The notes under the pieces were generated by a model. That model was not told the DNA's origin, did no database searches, and was given only the letters and a program-made list of their open reading frames with translations. Of a stretch of DNA of 64,000 nt, positions 26,301 to 39,036 are shown one piece after another. The stretch covers positions 11,160,001 through 11,224,000 of the forward strand of contig NC_052138.2 of the NCBI RefSeq assembly GCF_016086655.4, written 5' to 3'. Both the position numbers and the translations under genes were made by a program. This DNA comes from Lepeophtheirus salmonis. Lineage: Eukaryota > Arthropoda > Copepoda > Siphonostomatoida > Caligidae. Each line of letters opens with the position of its first letter. Position 1 is the stretch's first letter.

Positions 26301-27936
26301 AAATGAAAAATAAATGAGCACTGGGTAGAGGGCAAAAAGGGCTGTGCGCAAAGATTTATTTATATATATTTTCCCTTGGTTTTTTTGGAATTTTTTTGCA
26401 AAGCTGAATCTAAAAATTGAAATTATTTAAAGAAAATTTCAAAAATCTATAGTTATTATAAAAATTAAGTAGAGTTGACTTTTTTGTAGGGAGAAAAAGA
26501 TCGAAAGAAGAATGCGGGAATGAAGCATATGTTACTATAGAATTAAGAACCTTGTTATTATCAGCTACATATTATATGATTTAAGTGTAAAATAAAGTTA
26601 TCTGCTATAAAGATGACGACTTTCTACACTTAAAATAGAATGAGAACATGTTAAAATTGATATTGTAATTATATTTAAATAATTTTGCATTTTAAAACAA
26701 TATACAATACAGATAGGTGATAGTTCTGACTTCAGAGGGAGAAGTTAACATACAAACTTACAGAGTTAACATACATGTTTTATGTTTTATTATTATTATT
26801 TTAAACATCTTTTCTTCTCTTTCCTAAGAGCATCTGTAGGTATAAGTTGACAATGTAGTTCTACAATTAATCATTTTTATCAAAGAAATATATTGAAAAC
26901 AATTAACATAACCAATATGCTTTTCCTTTTTTAGGAGTGACCGGGATTCGAACTCACACAGACTGACTTAAGCATATTTTATAAAAATTCAAATATCACG
27001 GTATTTATTCTCGATTTCTCAGAGTTTTCAGTCATAAAATGAAAATAAAATATCTTACAAGAAGGGGAATAATATTAAATGTTGAAAACAAAGTTTCAAC
27101 ATGATTTGTCAAATATGTATGCAACAAATTTGTAAATTAAAAGAAAATACCAATTACCAGGAGCGTGGCCTAATCCAAAAATCTCAAAATCATAATTTTT
27201 CCAAAATATACAGCTTTTCACAAAAGATTAAATTATTTGAAAAGAAATTTCAAATATTTAATTTGTAGAAAAAAATTCCACAGCTATTAGCAAAGAAATT
27301 GAATATTTTGGAAAAAAATTTAAAAAATTAAATATTTTGGAAAAAAATTTAAAAATGAAATATTTTGGAAAAATTATTCAAAATCCATATTTATTATCAC
27401 AAGAAATGAAATACAAAAAAATAAATTAGAAATCTACAACTCTTCATAAAATATTTCAATTTTCGGAAAAAATTTGAAATATAAATTTTATAAAAAAATT
27501 CAAATATTAATTTTTTAGGAGAATAAAATCAAAAATCAATAGTTATTTACATAAAGTTAAAGTTAACATACAAAATATTTGAAAAACTAAATTTTTGGCC
27601 AAAAACATTTGAAAAATTAAATTTTTATTTTTTGGAAAAATATTGAAAAATTAAATCTCAAATATTACATTTTCTTGCAAAGAGTAAACAACACTTGATT
27701 TGGGAAGGGCTACAGCCCACCCCCTGGGAACGCCCTTGACCTGTGTCTGTAGAAATAAGTTCCATAATCCAAATGAATAATCTGTAGCCAGCAAATTGAT
27801 TTTCTAGTTATGTATTACTGTCATTATGAGAGACATGGAGCAATGATTAAGCAAACGTAAAAAAATTCAACTCTGGATTATTTTTAATTCGATTTTTCGA
27901 ATTATATGAATATTATTTTACTCTCTCATTATATGT
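23397..27936 (+). repeat. Tandem array unit 6 (4540 bp, one internal deletion)
   Basis: Shortened by a deletion that joins AAAAATGAATACA directly to TTATAATATCTAAAA near 25947. It removes the palindrome and about 175 bp after it. The right breakpoint is the same sequence, TTATAATATCTAAAA, as in unit 3. The rest of the unit, including gene copy 6, is intact. Confidence 0.94.
24587..25345 (+). CDS. Array gene copy 6 (one 1-nt homopolymer deficit)
   Basis: Exons at 24587-24660, 24756-24939, 25002-25016 and 25077-25345. Like copy 4 it matches copy 1 except for five rather than six A after TTACTTAG in exon 2, so the frame is lost only at that point. Exon 4 is fully open with a synonymous CGT for CGC. 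Likely a functional copy if the A-run is miscalled. Confidence 0.6.
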
Positions 27937-30900
27937 GACTTATTTTTTGAAAAAAAAAGTCTGAGACAATCTGTATTAAATTAAAACATTTAAAATTTAT
28001 TACGTTATACACTTTCGCTTCCTTGACGTCAATCGAAGTTTCTCATTTCGATGTGAGATTGATAAAATTTGAGTCTAATTAAACAACGCTCAACTATTTG
28101 AGATCAATTATTGAGCAAAATATCTTAATAAGATTTTCCTGTAAGGAATCACTTTCAAAGTATTGGACCAAGTCTTATAAGTAGTTAGTCGTGGGCACTC
28201 ACTACCCAGTGGTAGTTAGAGTGCAAATATTAAAGGAACATACCCTATCAAGCTCTTCATTACATAAGTTATTGAGAAAAAGAAGACGATATATATATAA
28301 AAAAAGGACATGGGATCATTTTGTTATAAAAATTTGGAAAAATTAGCCCTGTGCAAAAATTATTTTATTTCCCAAAAAAAAAATTGTGTTCTAAAAAACA
28401 TAATTATAAATTTTGGTTTAAAATTAATTTCCCTTTGGTATGACCTAATTATCCATGTTACAAACTCTTATAAAAAAGCAAATCATTGTACTTAAAAATG
28501 TAATATTGAAAAAATTAATGTACTAAATAAAAAAACACCAAAACAACTTTAAAAAAAAAAAGATAACACAATGCCTTTATTTGTGATATCGATGAAAAAT
28601 ATCATCAGGAATATATTTGGAAATAACTTATATAATAAATCTTTTATAATTTAGCAACAAAAAATGGCGTTTGATATCGTTGTATATTTGTCCCGAATAT
28701 TTGCAGTAAAGTGAAAAACTAATCAAACTAGTGTTAAATGGGGAGATGAACTTTTGTCCATCCCTGATGCCTTTCAAAGTGAACATAATCTCCATCCCCA
28801 TTTTTGAGGAATATCTAAGATTTTGATGTTTGTCTGTGATTATGGAAGTTCAGGTGCTTTGCAGCCTGGGACAAAGGTATAACGTACCACCCTGAGGGCC
28901 TATAAAGGAAGAATTTTTATATTTGCAAAATGGCATATTGTTTTGGTCATTGATGTCATTCGTCTATAAATGTTCCTTTACCTATCAATATTTTATGCAA
29001 ATGTGTAATTAACAATTGCAAAAACTAAATCTGTATGCTTTCCAAACATTGCTGGATCCATCGGTTTAACGATAAAATGCACAGTTTTTCAGCATGAACG
29101 CATACATATTGAAAGTACACGCTTTAGCCAAGATATCAATATGAAAGTTATATTTTCAAGTTTGATTACAGTTACACTTCTTTTCTTCTCCCAGTGTGAA
29201 GCCCAACATGGAATGTAAGTTAGATTCCTTTATCCTCCAACTTTTATTAGACTCTCAAATTAACAAACCGAATATCCCATGTTTTTCTATTTAATATCTA
29301 AAAAAATTAGACGAGTTAAAAAAATGGAAAAACTTCCCTTACTTTTGGAAATTGGAAGGAAGATACAAAAATCAAGAAGGATTTGAAAAGTTGACGAATG
29401 AACTCAAATATTTATATCCAGTGGGCTCCAATTTAGTGAAATGAAGATTGTTTACTTAGAAAAAATTGGAGCATATGCAATCTTTGGACACAATATTATT
29501 TTTCTTTTACAAACGATGCATATTTAATCCTTTAAACTCCCTTCACATTCAGCCAACGGAATTATGGGTAAGTCTTGCTAAAAATATTCAGATATGACCA
29601 AATGTTATATTAATTAAATATTTTAGAACAATCGGGCAAATATTTTAGATGGCCAACGCCGATATTTCACAAATCCAATGCCAAAAAAGAGTACCCGTTT
29701 AGGTGATATGAAACTGAAGGGAGAAGTTGATGGTGATAAGCTCCATATTCATGTCAGTGATCCAAATTCCAGAGAAGAAGTATTGACCATCACACTATGG
29801 GCACAAGAAGTTAGACGTGCCAAGGGATTAACTCTTACGTACAAAAATCCTAAAACCGGAACAACAGCCCAAACTTATTACACAGATATCTAAAATCGTC
29901 TTAAAAATAAATATATATTTATTAGTTGAATTTTCACATTAATTATATTCATACTATAGAATGGGTATATTTTTAGCAAAATAATAAATTACTTCATTAT
30001 ATAAGAGTGTAAATGTTTTATTGCTTACATGAGGAAAAGTAATGAAGCTGCGTTTTCATTATTACTTAAGATATATAATTTTTTTAAATGGTTTCACATA
30101 AAAAGTCCAATACTCAGAGCAGGGTTGACTTAAAGGACTCTAGGGAAATTAGCAGCCAAGTCCGAAAAATAAAATTCAATCTAAAAACAATGAAGACTTG
30201 TTCCTAACACCGAACTATATTATATATTATTATTATCTTTTCACTAGCTAAAGATTAACGGCCTTTTGAAAGTGGCTGCGCTTGTTAAGAGGTTCGTTAG
30301 GAACATATATCAGCTTCTAATTTTTTCATCACCAATCAGAATTAAGAACTACTAAACCCTACTTTGACCTAAGATCCACTGCCTAAAGTCCTTTAGTTTG
30401 ACAAATAGACAACTAAAATCTAACACAAAATCTATATTTTTCTGCTATTGTTTGAATATATTTAAATCATTGGTGCTTTTACAAATTAAAAATGAATACA
30501 TATGTCGCTACTGTTGCCGGCTCCGGTAACATTACATCACCCAAATAGATAATTTGATTGAAATCAATAATTTGATATTGCTCTAGAAATTGTAATACAT
30601 TGATCAATTTTTCCCTCAATAGGAGGGATGAACAAATCTCATTTGAGAAAGCAAACTCAATGTGGATGCCTTTTTATTGATTTCTTATAATATCTAAAAA
30701 ACTTTTTTTTTAACGTGTGAATTCCTTTGAGTGATTATAATGATTGAGATCTTTGTTTACTCTATTTGTATTCTCAAGCAACACTATATTTGTAATCCTT
30801 GACCTTGGTGCGTTTTTACTCATGTAAATTAGGGTGGCACTTATTGCCTACTTTAAAAAAATCAATGCTCTTATTTTCGGTCTCTCACCCTCTGAATCCG

Positions 30901-32689
30901 TGTAAGTCAAAATATATTCCATTGACAAAAATTGGATTACTTGAGAGACATTCAGAGGTTGGTGCCGTTGGTTCTTAAACTTTTGACTAAGATGGTTAAT
31001 TTATCAACATATACTAACGTTTTTATTTTAGAATACAAAAGAAATGAAAAATAAATGAGCACTGGGTAGAGGGCAAAAAGGGCTGTGCGCAAAGATTTTT
31101 TATATATATTTTCCCTTGGTTTTTTATGGAATTTTTTTGCAAAGCTGAATCTAAAAATTGAAATTATTTAAAAAAAATTTCAAAAATCTATAGTTATTAT
31201 AAAAATTAAGTAGAGTTGACTTTTTGTAGGGAGAAAAAGATCGAAAGAAGAATGCAGGAATGAAGCATATGTTACTATAGAATTAAGAACCTTGTTATTA
31301 TCAGCTACATATTATATGATTTAAGTGTAAAATAAAGTTATCTGCTATAAAGATGACGACTTTCTACACTTAAAATAGAATTGAGAACATGTTAAAATTG
31401 ATATTGTAATTATATTTAAATAATTTTGCATTTTAAAACAATATACAATACAGATAGGTGATAGTTCTGACTTCAGAGGGAGAAGTTAACATACAAACTT
31501 ACGCAGTTAACATACATGTTTTATGTTTCATTATTATTATTTTAAACATCTTTTCTTCTCTTTCCTAAGAGCATCTGTAGGTATAAGTTGACAATGTAGT
31601 TCTACAATTAATCATTTTTATCAAAGAAATATATTGAAAACAATTAACATAACCAATATGCTTTTCCTTTTTTAGGAGTGACCGGGATTCGAACTCACAC
31701 AGACTGACTTAAGCATATTTTATAAAAATTCAAATATCACGGTATTTATTCTCGATTTCTCAGAGTTTTCAGTCATAAAATGAAAATAAATAAAATATCT
31801 TACAAGAAGGGGAATAATATTAAATGTTGAAAACAAAGTTTCAACATGATTTGTCAAATATGTATGCAACAAATTTGTAAATTAAAAGAAAATACCAATT
31901 ACCAGGAGCGTGGCCTAATCCAAAAATCTCAAAATCATAATTTTTTCCAAAAATATACAGCTTTTCACAAAAGATTAAATTATTTGAAAAGAAATTTCAA
32001 ATATTTAATTTGTAGAAAAAAATTCCACAGCTATTAGCAAAGAAATTGAATATTTTGGAAAAAAAATTAAAAAATTAAATATTTTGGAAAAAAATTTAAA
32101 AAATGAAATATTTTGGAAAAATTATTCAAAATCCATATTTATTATCAAAAGAAATGAAATACAAAAAAAATAAATTAGAAATCTACAACTCTTCATAAAA
32201 TATTTCAATTTTCGGGAAAAAATTTGAAATATAAATTTTATAAAAAAATTCAAATATTAATTTTTTAGGAGAATAAAATCAAAAATCAATAGTTATTTAC
32301 ATAAAGTTAAAGTTAACATACAAAATATTTGAAAAACTAAATTTTTGGCCAAAAACATTTAAAAATTAAATTTTTATTTTTTTACAAAAATATTGAAAAA
32401 TTAAATCTCAAATATTACATTTTTTGCAAAGAGGCAAACAACACTTGATTTGGGAAGGGCTACAGCCCACCCCTGGGAACGCCCTTGACCTGTGTCTGTA
32501 GAAATAAGTTCCATAATCCAAATGAATAATCTGTAGCCAGCAAATTGATTTTCTAGTTAATATTACTGTCATTATGAGAGACATGGAGCAATGATTAAGC
32601 AAACGTAAAAAATAAAGGTTCAACTCTGGATTATTTTTAATTCGATTTTTAATTATATGAATATTATTTTACTGTCAACTCTTATATGT
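27937..32689 (+). repeat. Tandem array unit 7 (4753 bp, with clusters of unusual differences)
   Basis: Full-length but with patches where many substitutions and small indels cluster, at about 28826-29065, 29430-29660, 30140-30680 and 32360-32689, separated by stretches that match the other units. Such patchiness suggests a low-coverage consensus or stitched reads rather than uniform divergence; gene conversion from a diverged unit is an alternative. Confidence 0.92.
29141..29893 (+). pseudogene. Array gene copy 7 (damaged; exon 2 donor lost as read)
   Basis: Exon 1 is 29141-29214, exon 2 starts at 29311, exon 3 is 29553-29567 and exon 4 is 29627-29893. Exon 2 lacks three single bases at different sites, and its donor CATG/GTAATATT is replaced by CACAATATT, so normal splicing is not possible as written. 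Exon 4 has lost two bases near GGCCAACGCC. The C-terminal 70 codons remain intact. The damage sits in one of the clustered-difference patches of unit 7. Confidence 0.6.
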
Positions 32690-35215
32690 GACTTATTTTT
32701 TAAAAAAAAAAAAACAATCTGTATTAAATTAAAACATTTAAAATTTATTACGTTATTTTCACTTTCGTCTTCCTTGACGTCAATCGAGTTTCTCATTTCG
32801 ATGTGAGATTGATAAAATTTGAGTCTTTTAAACAACGCTCAACTATTTGAGATCAATTATTGAGCAAAATATCTTTATAAGATTTTCCTGTAAGGAATCA
32901 CTTTCAAAGTATTGGACCAAGTCTTATAAGTAGTTATATCTGGGCACTCACTAAGTGGTAGTTTTAAAGTGCAAAAATTAAAGTCAACATACCCTATCAA
33001 GCTCTTCATTACATAAGTTATCTGAGAAAAAGAAGACCCTATATATATAAAAAAAAAAGGACATGGGATCATTTTTTATAAAAATTTGGAAAAATTAGCC
33101 CTGTGCAAAAATTATTTTATTTCCCAAAAAAAAAAATTGTGTTCTAAAAAACATAATTATAAATTTTGGTTTAAAATTAATTTCCCTTTGGTATGACCTA
33201 ATTATCCATGTTACAAACTCTTATAAAAAAGCAAATCATTGTACTTAAAAATGTAATATTGAAAAAAATTAATGTACTACATAAAAAAAACACCAAAACA
33301 ACTTTAAAAAAAAAAAGATAACACAATGCCTTTATTTGTGATATCGATGAAAAATATCATCAGGAATATATTTGGAAATAACTTATATAATAAATCTTTT
33401 ATAATTTAGCAACAAAAAATGGCGTTTGATATCGTTGTATATTTGTCCCGAATATTTGCAGTAAAGTGAAAAACTAATCAAACTAGTGTTAAATGGGGAG
33501 ATGAACTTTTGTCCATCCCTGATGCCTTTCAATGTGAACATAATCTCCATCCCCATTTTTGAGGAATATCTAAGATTTTGATGTTTGGATGTGCTTATGT
33601 GGTTCAGGTGCTGCAAACCTGGGACAAAGGTATAACGTATTAATTGATATAGGAGTATTTATTATATTTGCAAAATTACATATTGAAACAAAGTCATTGA
33701 TGTCATTGGTCTATAAATGTATTTACATATCAATATTTTTGCAAATGTGTCATTAACAATTGCAAAAACTAAGTTAAAAGCACAGTTTTTCAGCATGAAC
33801 GCATACATATTGAAAGTACACGCGTTAGCCAAGATATCAATATGAAAGTTATATTTTCAAGTTTGATTACAGTTACACTTCTTTTCTTCTCCCAGTGTGA
33901 AGCCCAACATGGAATGTAAGTTAGATTCCTTCATCCTCCAACTTTTATTAGACTCTCAAATTAACAAACTGAATATCCCATGTTTTTCTATTTAATATCT
34001 AAAAAATTAGACGAGTTAAAAAAATGGAAAAACTTCCCTTACTTTTTGGAAATTGGAAGGAAGATACAAAAATCAAGAAGGATTTGAAAAGTTGACGAAT
34101 GAACTTAAATATTTAAATCCAGTGGGCTCCAATCCTAGTGAAATGGAGATTGTTTACTTAGAAAAATTGGAGCATATGCAATCTTTGGACAAGGTAATAT
34201 TATTTTCTTTTACAAACATGCATATTTAATCCTTTAAACTCCCTTCACATTCAGCCAACGGAATTATGGGTAAGTCTTGCTAAAAAATATTCAGATATGA
34301 CCAAATGTTATAGTAATTAAATATTTTAGAACAATCGGGTAAATATTTTAGATGGCCAATTCGTAGATATTTCACAAATCCAATGCCAAAAAGAGTACCC
34401 GTTTAGGTGATATGAATCTGAAGGGAGAAGTTGATGGTGATAAGCTCCATATTCATGTCAGTGATCCAAATTCCAGAAAGAAGTATTGACCATCACACTA
34501 TGGGCAGAAAAAGTTAGACGTGCCAAGGGATTAACTCTTACGTACAAAAATCCTAAAACCGGAACAACAGCCCAAACTTATTACATAGATATCTAAAATC
34601 AGTCTTAAAAATAAATATATATTTATTAGTTGAATTTTCACATTAATTATATTCATACTATAGAATGGGTATATTTTGAGCAAAATAATAAATTACTTCA
34701 TTATAAAAAAGTGTAAATGTTTTATTGCTTACATGAGGAAAAGTAATGAAGCTGCGATTTCATTATTACTAAGATATATAATTTTTTTTTAAATGGTTTC
34801 ACATAAAAAGTCCAATACTCAGAGCAGGGTTGACTTAAAGGACTCTAGGAAAGAGCAGCCAAGTGAAAAATAAAAATTCAATCTAAAAACAATGAAGACT
34901 TGTTCCTAACACCGAACTATATTATATATTATTATTATCTTTTCACTAGGGGGGAGACGGCCTTTTGAAAGTGGCTGCGTGCCTTGAGGAACATATATCA
35001 GCTTCTAATTTTAAGCCAATCAGAATTAAGAACTACTAAACCCTACTTTCCTTACCTTGAGTGTCCACTCTTTGCCTAGAATCCTTTAGTTTGACAAATA
35101 GACAACTAAAATCTAACACAAGCTATCTATATTTTTCTGTTATTGTTTGAATATATTTAATATCATTGGTGCTTTTACAAATTAAAAATGAATACATATG
35201 TCGCTACTGTTGCCG
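32690..35215 (+). repeat. Tandem array unit 8 (partial, ends in the gap)
   Basis: First 2.5 kb of a unit. The start (32690-33060) is rich in differences from other units, then it follows the array closely through gene copy 8 and stops inside the palindrome at GTTGCCG, where the Ns begin. Upstream of exon 1 about 43 bp present in the other units (TGTGTATGCTTTCC...) are missing at 33775. Confidence 0.93.
33842..34596 (+). pseudogene. Array gene copy 8 (frame broken as read; variant residues)
   Basis: Exons at 33842-33915, 34011-34193, 34255-34269 and 34330-34596. Exon 2 lacks one base at GATACAAAAATCAAG and one A later; exon 4 lacks one A before GAGTACC and one base at CCAGAAAGAAG. Carries the WAEKV and YYIDI residues of copy 3. 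The exon 2 donor context is AAG/GTAATA rather than ATG/GTAATA. Shares sub-lineage markers with copy 3 (MEKL is shared with copy 7). Confidence 0.58.
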
Positions 35216-35315
35216 NNNNNNNNNNNNNNNNNNNNNNNNNNNNNNNNNNNNNNNNNNNNNNNNNNNNNNNNNNNNNNNNNNNNNNNNNNNNNNNNNNNNN
35301 NNNNNNNNNNNNNNN
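35216..35315. other. Assembly gap of 100 Ns
   Basis: Exactly 100 N, the usual placeholder for a gap of unknown size. The left flank is array unit 8, cut in the palindrome; the right flank is unrelated single-copy-looking sequence. The true size of the array and its right end are therefore unknown. Confidence 0.98.
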
Positions 35316-35352
35316 GAAAACAAACCCAAGGCTGCTTTTATTGCCTGACTTT
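35316..35352 (+). ncRNA. 3' fragment of a box C/D snoRNA-like sequence at the gap edge
   Basis: The first 28 bases after the gap are identical to 52971-52998, inside intron-4 snoRNA-like sequence of the snoRNA host gene. Here they are followed by GCCTGAC, giving a box D (CTGA, 35345-35348). A polypyrimidine/AG acceptor (TTTTTTCTCCAG) ends at 35417, as expected for an intron carrying a snoRNA. The 5' half with box C would lie in the gap. No rRNA target recognised. Could instead be a shared dispersed repeat. Confidence 0.4.
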
Positions 35353-37675
35353 AGATTCATAAATTAAATTGGGTATAAATTATGAGACTCATACTTCATT
35401 GTACATTTTTTCTCCAGGTGTTCCATTCTACGTTCCTTCTGTGACTTTATGTGATCCCAGACTCACTGACGAACATCACATTTTTATAATGAGAAAAACT
35501 TTCATTGATTAATAGCTGAAAGTAAAAGTTCAAACTCAAAAGGCCTTATGCTTTCTTTGCCATAGTTGTTTAGTTGGATTGTTATTTTTTGAAAAATAAT
35601 TTGACTATACATCTGCAAATATATACAGCACAAAATTAAATGGAAATCAAACTTTAAGAGAAGCAAGCTGAAAGGAAATACAATGTTAGACCATCATGTC
35701 ATCGGGATTTACTAACAAAAAGGTTTATTACCTCCTCTTATTGTGAGATCTTGGTTCTTTGATAAAAGACACGAAATATAATTAATTCTTTAATAGCTTC
35801 AAAATGCTTGTAAGGTATAGTCCATGTTTTTGTCTGGCAAATGATTTAAAAATTCTAAGATATAATGTTATTATAATTTAAGTTAATTTTTTTTAAATCG
35901 AAGGGTAATAGTACCTAATTGATTCCAGAAGAATAATTAAAATACCCAAAACCCCGAATCTATTAATCAGTAAAATCCATGTTATAAATTTTGCGTGGTG
36001 GCCTTCTGGGTTTGATAAAATAATTAAGTTCTTCAGAATTATTCCTGAACGGTTTTTGTACAGCAATATTACCACAGGTCCCAGATACCCCAAAAAAATT
36101 TCAGTCACAAAAACGCCAGGATACAAATTGCTAAAATTTCGTGAATCAAATAATCAGTAACAGTAAACATTGAACAATCAACAGATTTCTATGTAACACT
36201 CCTCTTAATATGTAGCTTAAACAAGTTATGAATAATATCTATTTTATTTTTTTGTTGATGTTTATTCTTAATCATAAATAAAAAGTTTATTATAATAAAC
36301 TTTGTAAATTAAACCCTGTTCAGCCCATGTCAATAAACTAACCTACTCCTAACTTCCCTAATGTAAAGATTGTTTAATACATGCACCAATTACAAAATAA
36401 CTTTAAAATTAATTTATCTCCAAATAAATCCGTATCCTGCGTAATATCAAATACTTCAATAGAATGATTATAGGCCATAGATACTTCAATATATTACCAA
36501 AGGAATATGTCAAATTAGTTTTATAATATGACTGTTTGGCTGTATTGAACAGATTAATTATCAAAGGTGTTCCCTTGAATTGTAGCAATCCAAGAAGAAT
36601 TAATTGGCTAATTCAATCTCCCTTTCATGTTACTAACTGAAAAATTATTGAACAGATTGAATTCTCACAAGTATTCATCCAATGCGAATTAAATAACTAA
36701 TGCAACTCCCCTTCCCTTCTTATTTTGAATAGTAAATGGAGAAGAGAGAACAAAAAAACGAAAGTTGCTAGGCAGAAAAAGACAGAGGAGGAGGAAGCAG
36801 ATTCAAAAGTTTATTTTTGTAAATATAGGATTGATTATAACAAATTGGTTTATTGTGTCTGTCAACAAAAGCGTTGATAATATCATATATTTGCACACAC
36901 TTTGCAAGGCCTTGAAAACTTTAAAATGCCATTCTGTGTTTATTTCTGACATTTATTTTCGCATTCCCTTCTAATTTTTTATTATTTCACGATTTTATGT
37001 ATGTCAGGTTATTTTTTGGTGAATAATATAAACCCTAAAAAAAAATTGTATTATAATATTTCCCATTTAACGGGTTTTTTGTATTTTTTTTTTTGCCTAA
37101 ATTGCCTTATAATTTAGTGGTGCCATCATTTCATTGTTTTTGTTTTATGAATAGAAGCAATGGTTTAGTTAAAGTATTGATTGTTGTGAGGGATGAAGTA
37201 TACAGAAAAATATTTATGACAATAAAAATAAAACTTAAAAAGGTTTAAAAGTTGAAATTTTGTAATTAGTCGCTATTGAGAAACAATGTAACAAAAGAAA
37301 TTGCCTCATTTACTAAGATTTACTATTTTTAATATGATCAAAGTTTATTATATAACATAAAATTTATATTATCCCCCGACTGTAGACCTACCACTCCAAA
37401 AAAAAAATTGAGAAATTTAAGGTAAAAGAATATGGGCAAAGTCAACAATACTTATTGATATTTTTTTTTTTTTTTTGATGAAAATACTTTAAAGTTTGTT
37501 AAATGATGTATTATATGCATTCATCAGATGAATGATTCACAAACTAAAATCCAAAACACAAGGGTCTTCAAGACTACTTTTCAGGTAAATTCATCATGAA
37601 AAATATCTCAGAGCTGGATTAAGTTAAATATCTATAACGAAAGAAAAGACAGAAAGGAGCAAATAGTTATCAATT
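35349..37675. other. AT-rich region without a recognisable gene
   Basis: After a possible 3' exon starting at 35418 (following TCTCCAG), I see only short open frames and A/T runs. A 77-codon minus-strand frame at 35893-36126 is rich in hydrophobic residues but has no family I know. A purine-rich stretch lies at 36735-36790. Confidence 0.5.
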
Positions 37676-38572
37676 GAATACGACAACACTGTTTTACTCG
37701 TTAAATCACGGAAAATCTTGGAAAATATCTTCATCTTTGAATATCTAAGATTAAGGTTCCTAAAGGATAAGCACTTAATCAATGGACAATGTGTTCATAC
37801 ATATCTAATCAAAAATACTTCACCATCCGTACATCTGTTCATTGTTTATTTAGTGTTGAATTACGTTTTAGATTCAGGTAAGATTATTACGTCGTTATAA
37901 TTTATTTTTAAAGTAATTCATACTACGCAATTTCAATATTTATCAAGGACACTAGAAAAACAGTTGTTCGTCTTTTACTAAAAAAATTCCAATTGTACAA
38001 TACTTTAAAGCCTTTATTGATTAGTTTGAAAATGATACAACATTTCATTCAAAACAAAAAGGTGAATGTAGTAATGTATGTAATAATGGAATAAGATATA
38101 TTTTATTTCTCCAATTCCCATGCAATTAAAGTCCCACTGAACAAGAGTGTATATACTATTAACTGTTACGAGGGTTTTATTCACTTAACATGACACACCA
38201 ATTGCAAAAAAAGTCCCCCAAAAGATTTTTATAATAAATAAATTTATAAAAAGATGAGGATTATAAAAATAAATTCAACAGAGGACCCTATATTCGAAAA
38301 AAAGCCTTTTGGTCCCGATTTGTAGGAGAGTCTTTATGCTAGGGCTGGCTGATTTAAATCAAGTTATGTTATTTAATCGCTTCTTATTTTTTTTTTTTTT
38401 TTTTTACAATAGGTACATTTTCGTGTCCAGATAAGTTTCAAAGGACTTGTACCTGTTCATGAAATTGTATTGTTCCTAATCATCTTCAATTTTAGTGGGC
38501 CCTGAAAATGTTGCCCTTCAAAGGGTACAATTGTAAACCACACAACTTATCATTTTTACTCCACAAATTTTG
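37676..38572 (+). repeat. Duplicated segment, copy A
   Basis: Starts GAATACGACAACACTG and shares its order of motifs with 39037-39985, among them CATCCGTACATCTGTTCATTG, GCAATTTCAATAT and TATCAAGGACAC, then ATTAAAGT, TTCATGAAATTGTATT and GTGGGCCC. By eye about 80 percent similar, with indels. Both contain a donor-like TTCAGGTAA, and copy A contains a 60-codon open frame at 37718 that copy B does not keep, so I do not call a gene. Confidence 0.7.
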
Positions 38573-38599
38573 CATATAATAAGAGCCAAAGGATTATAT

Positions 38600-39020
38600 A
38601 TGTATTTATTTTTTTTTAAAATATTTCAAAAATCCATATTTTTTCACAGAAAATACAATTTTTTGAAAAAAAAATTTCAAAATTAAACTTTTGGAATAAA
38701 ATTAGAAAAACGATTCTTCAAAATATTAATTTTTTTGGAAAAATTGTCAAAATTCCTCAGCTATTCACAAAAAAAAAAAAATCAGAAATACAGTATCAAA
38801 AATAACTATTTTCCAAAATGATTTAAAAAATCCAGAGCTTTTTACAAAAAGTATCAAACATTATTTTAAAGTATTGAATTTTTTGGAAAAAAATTCAAAA
38901 ATCGATAGGTATTCATAAAAAAAAGAAAAATTGGAAAAAAAAAATCAATATTAAATTTTTTGCTCTTTTGCATAATTAGCCCGAATAACGAAAAAAATTA
39001 TATTAAAGGGAGGGCTACAG
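38600..39020. repeat. AT-rich dispersed repeat (TTTTGGAAAAAATTC type)
   Basis: Runs of A and T in the pattern AAAATTCAAAAATC..AGCTATTCACAAAAAA, ending AAGGGAGGGCTACAG. Same texture as the block in the array unit and at 45735, 46660, 58850 and 59640. It separates the two copies of the duplicated segment. Confidence 0.6.
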
Positions 39021-39036
39021 AAAATAGTTTTTAAAT

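Noticed and set aside
1..35215. CRISPR array or prokaryotic phage-type repeat
   Set aside because: Repeat length of 4.7 kb, spliceosomal introns and eukaryotic polyA signals exclude it.
35893..36126. Hydrophobic 77-codon minus-strand open frame
   Set aside because: No recognisable family, no splice context and composition expected from AT-rich DNA.
36765..36974. 69-codon open frame starting MLGRKRQRRRKQ
   Set aside because: The basic start comes from a purine-rich stretch and the rest is low-information; no supporting signals.
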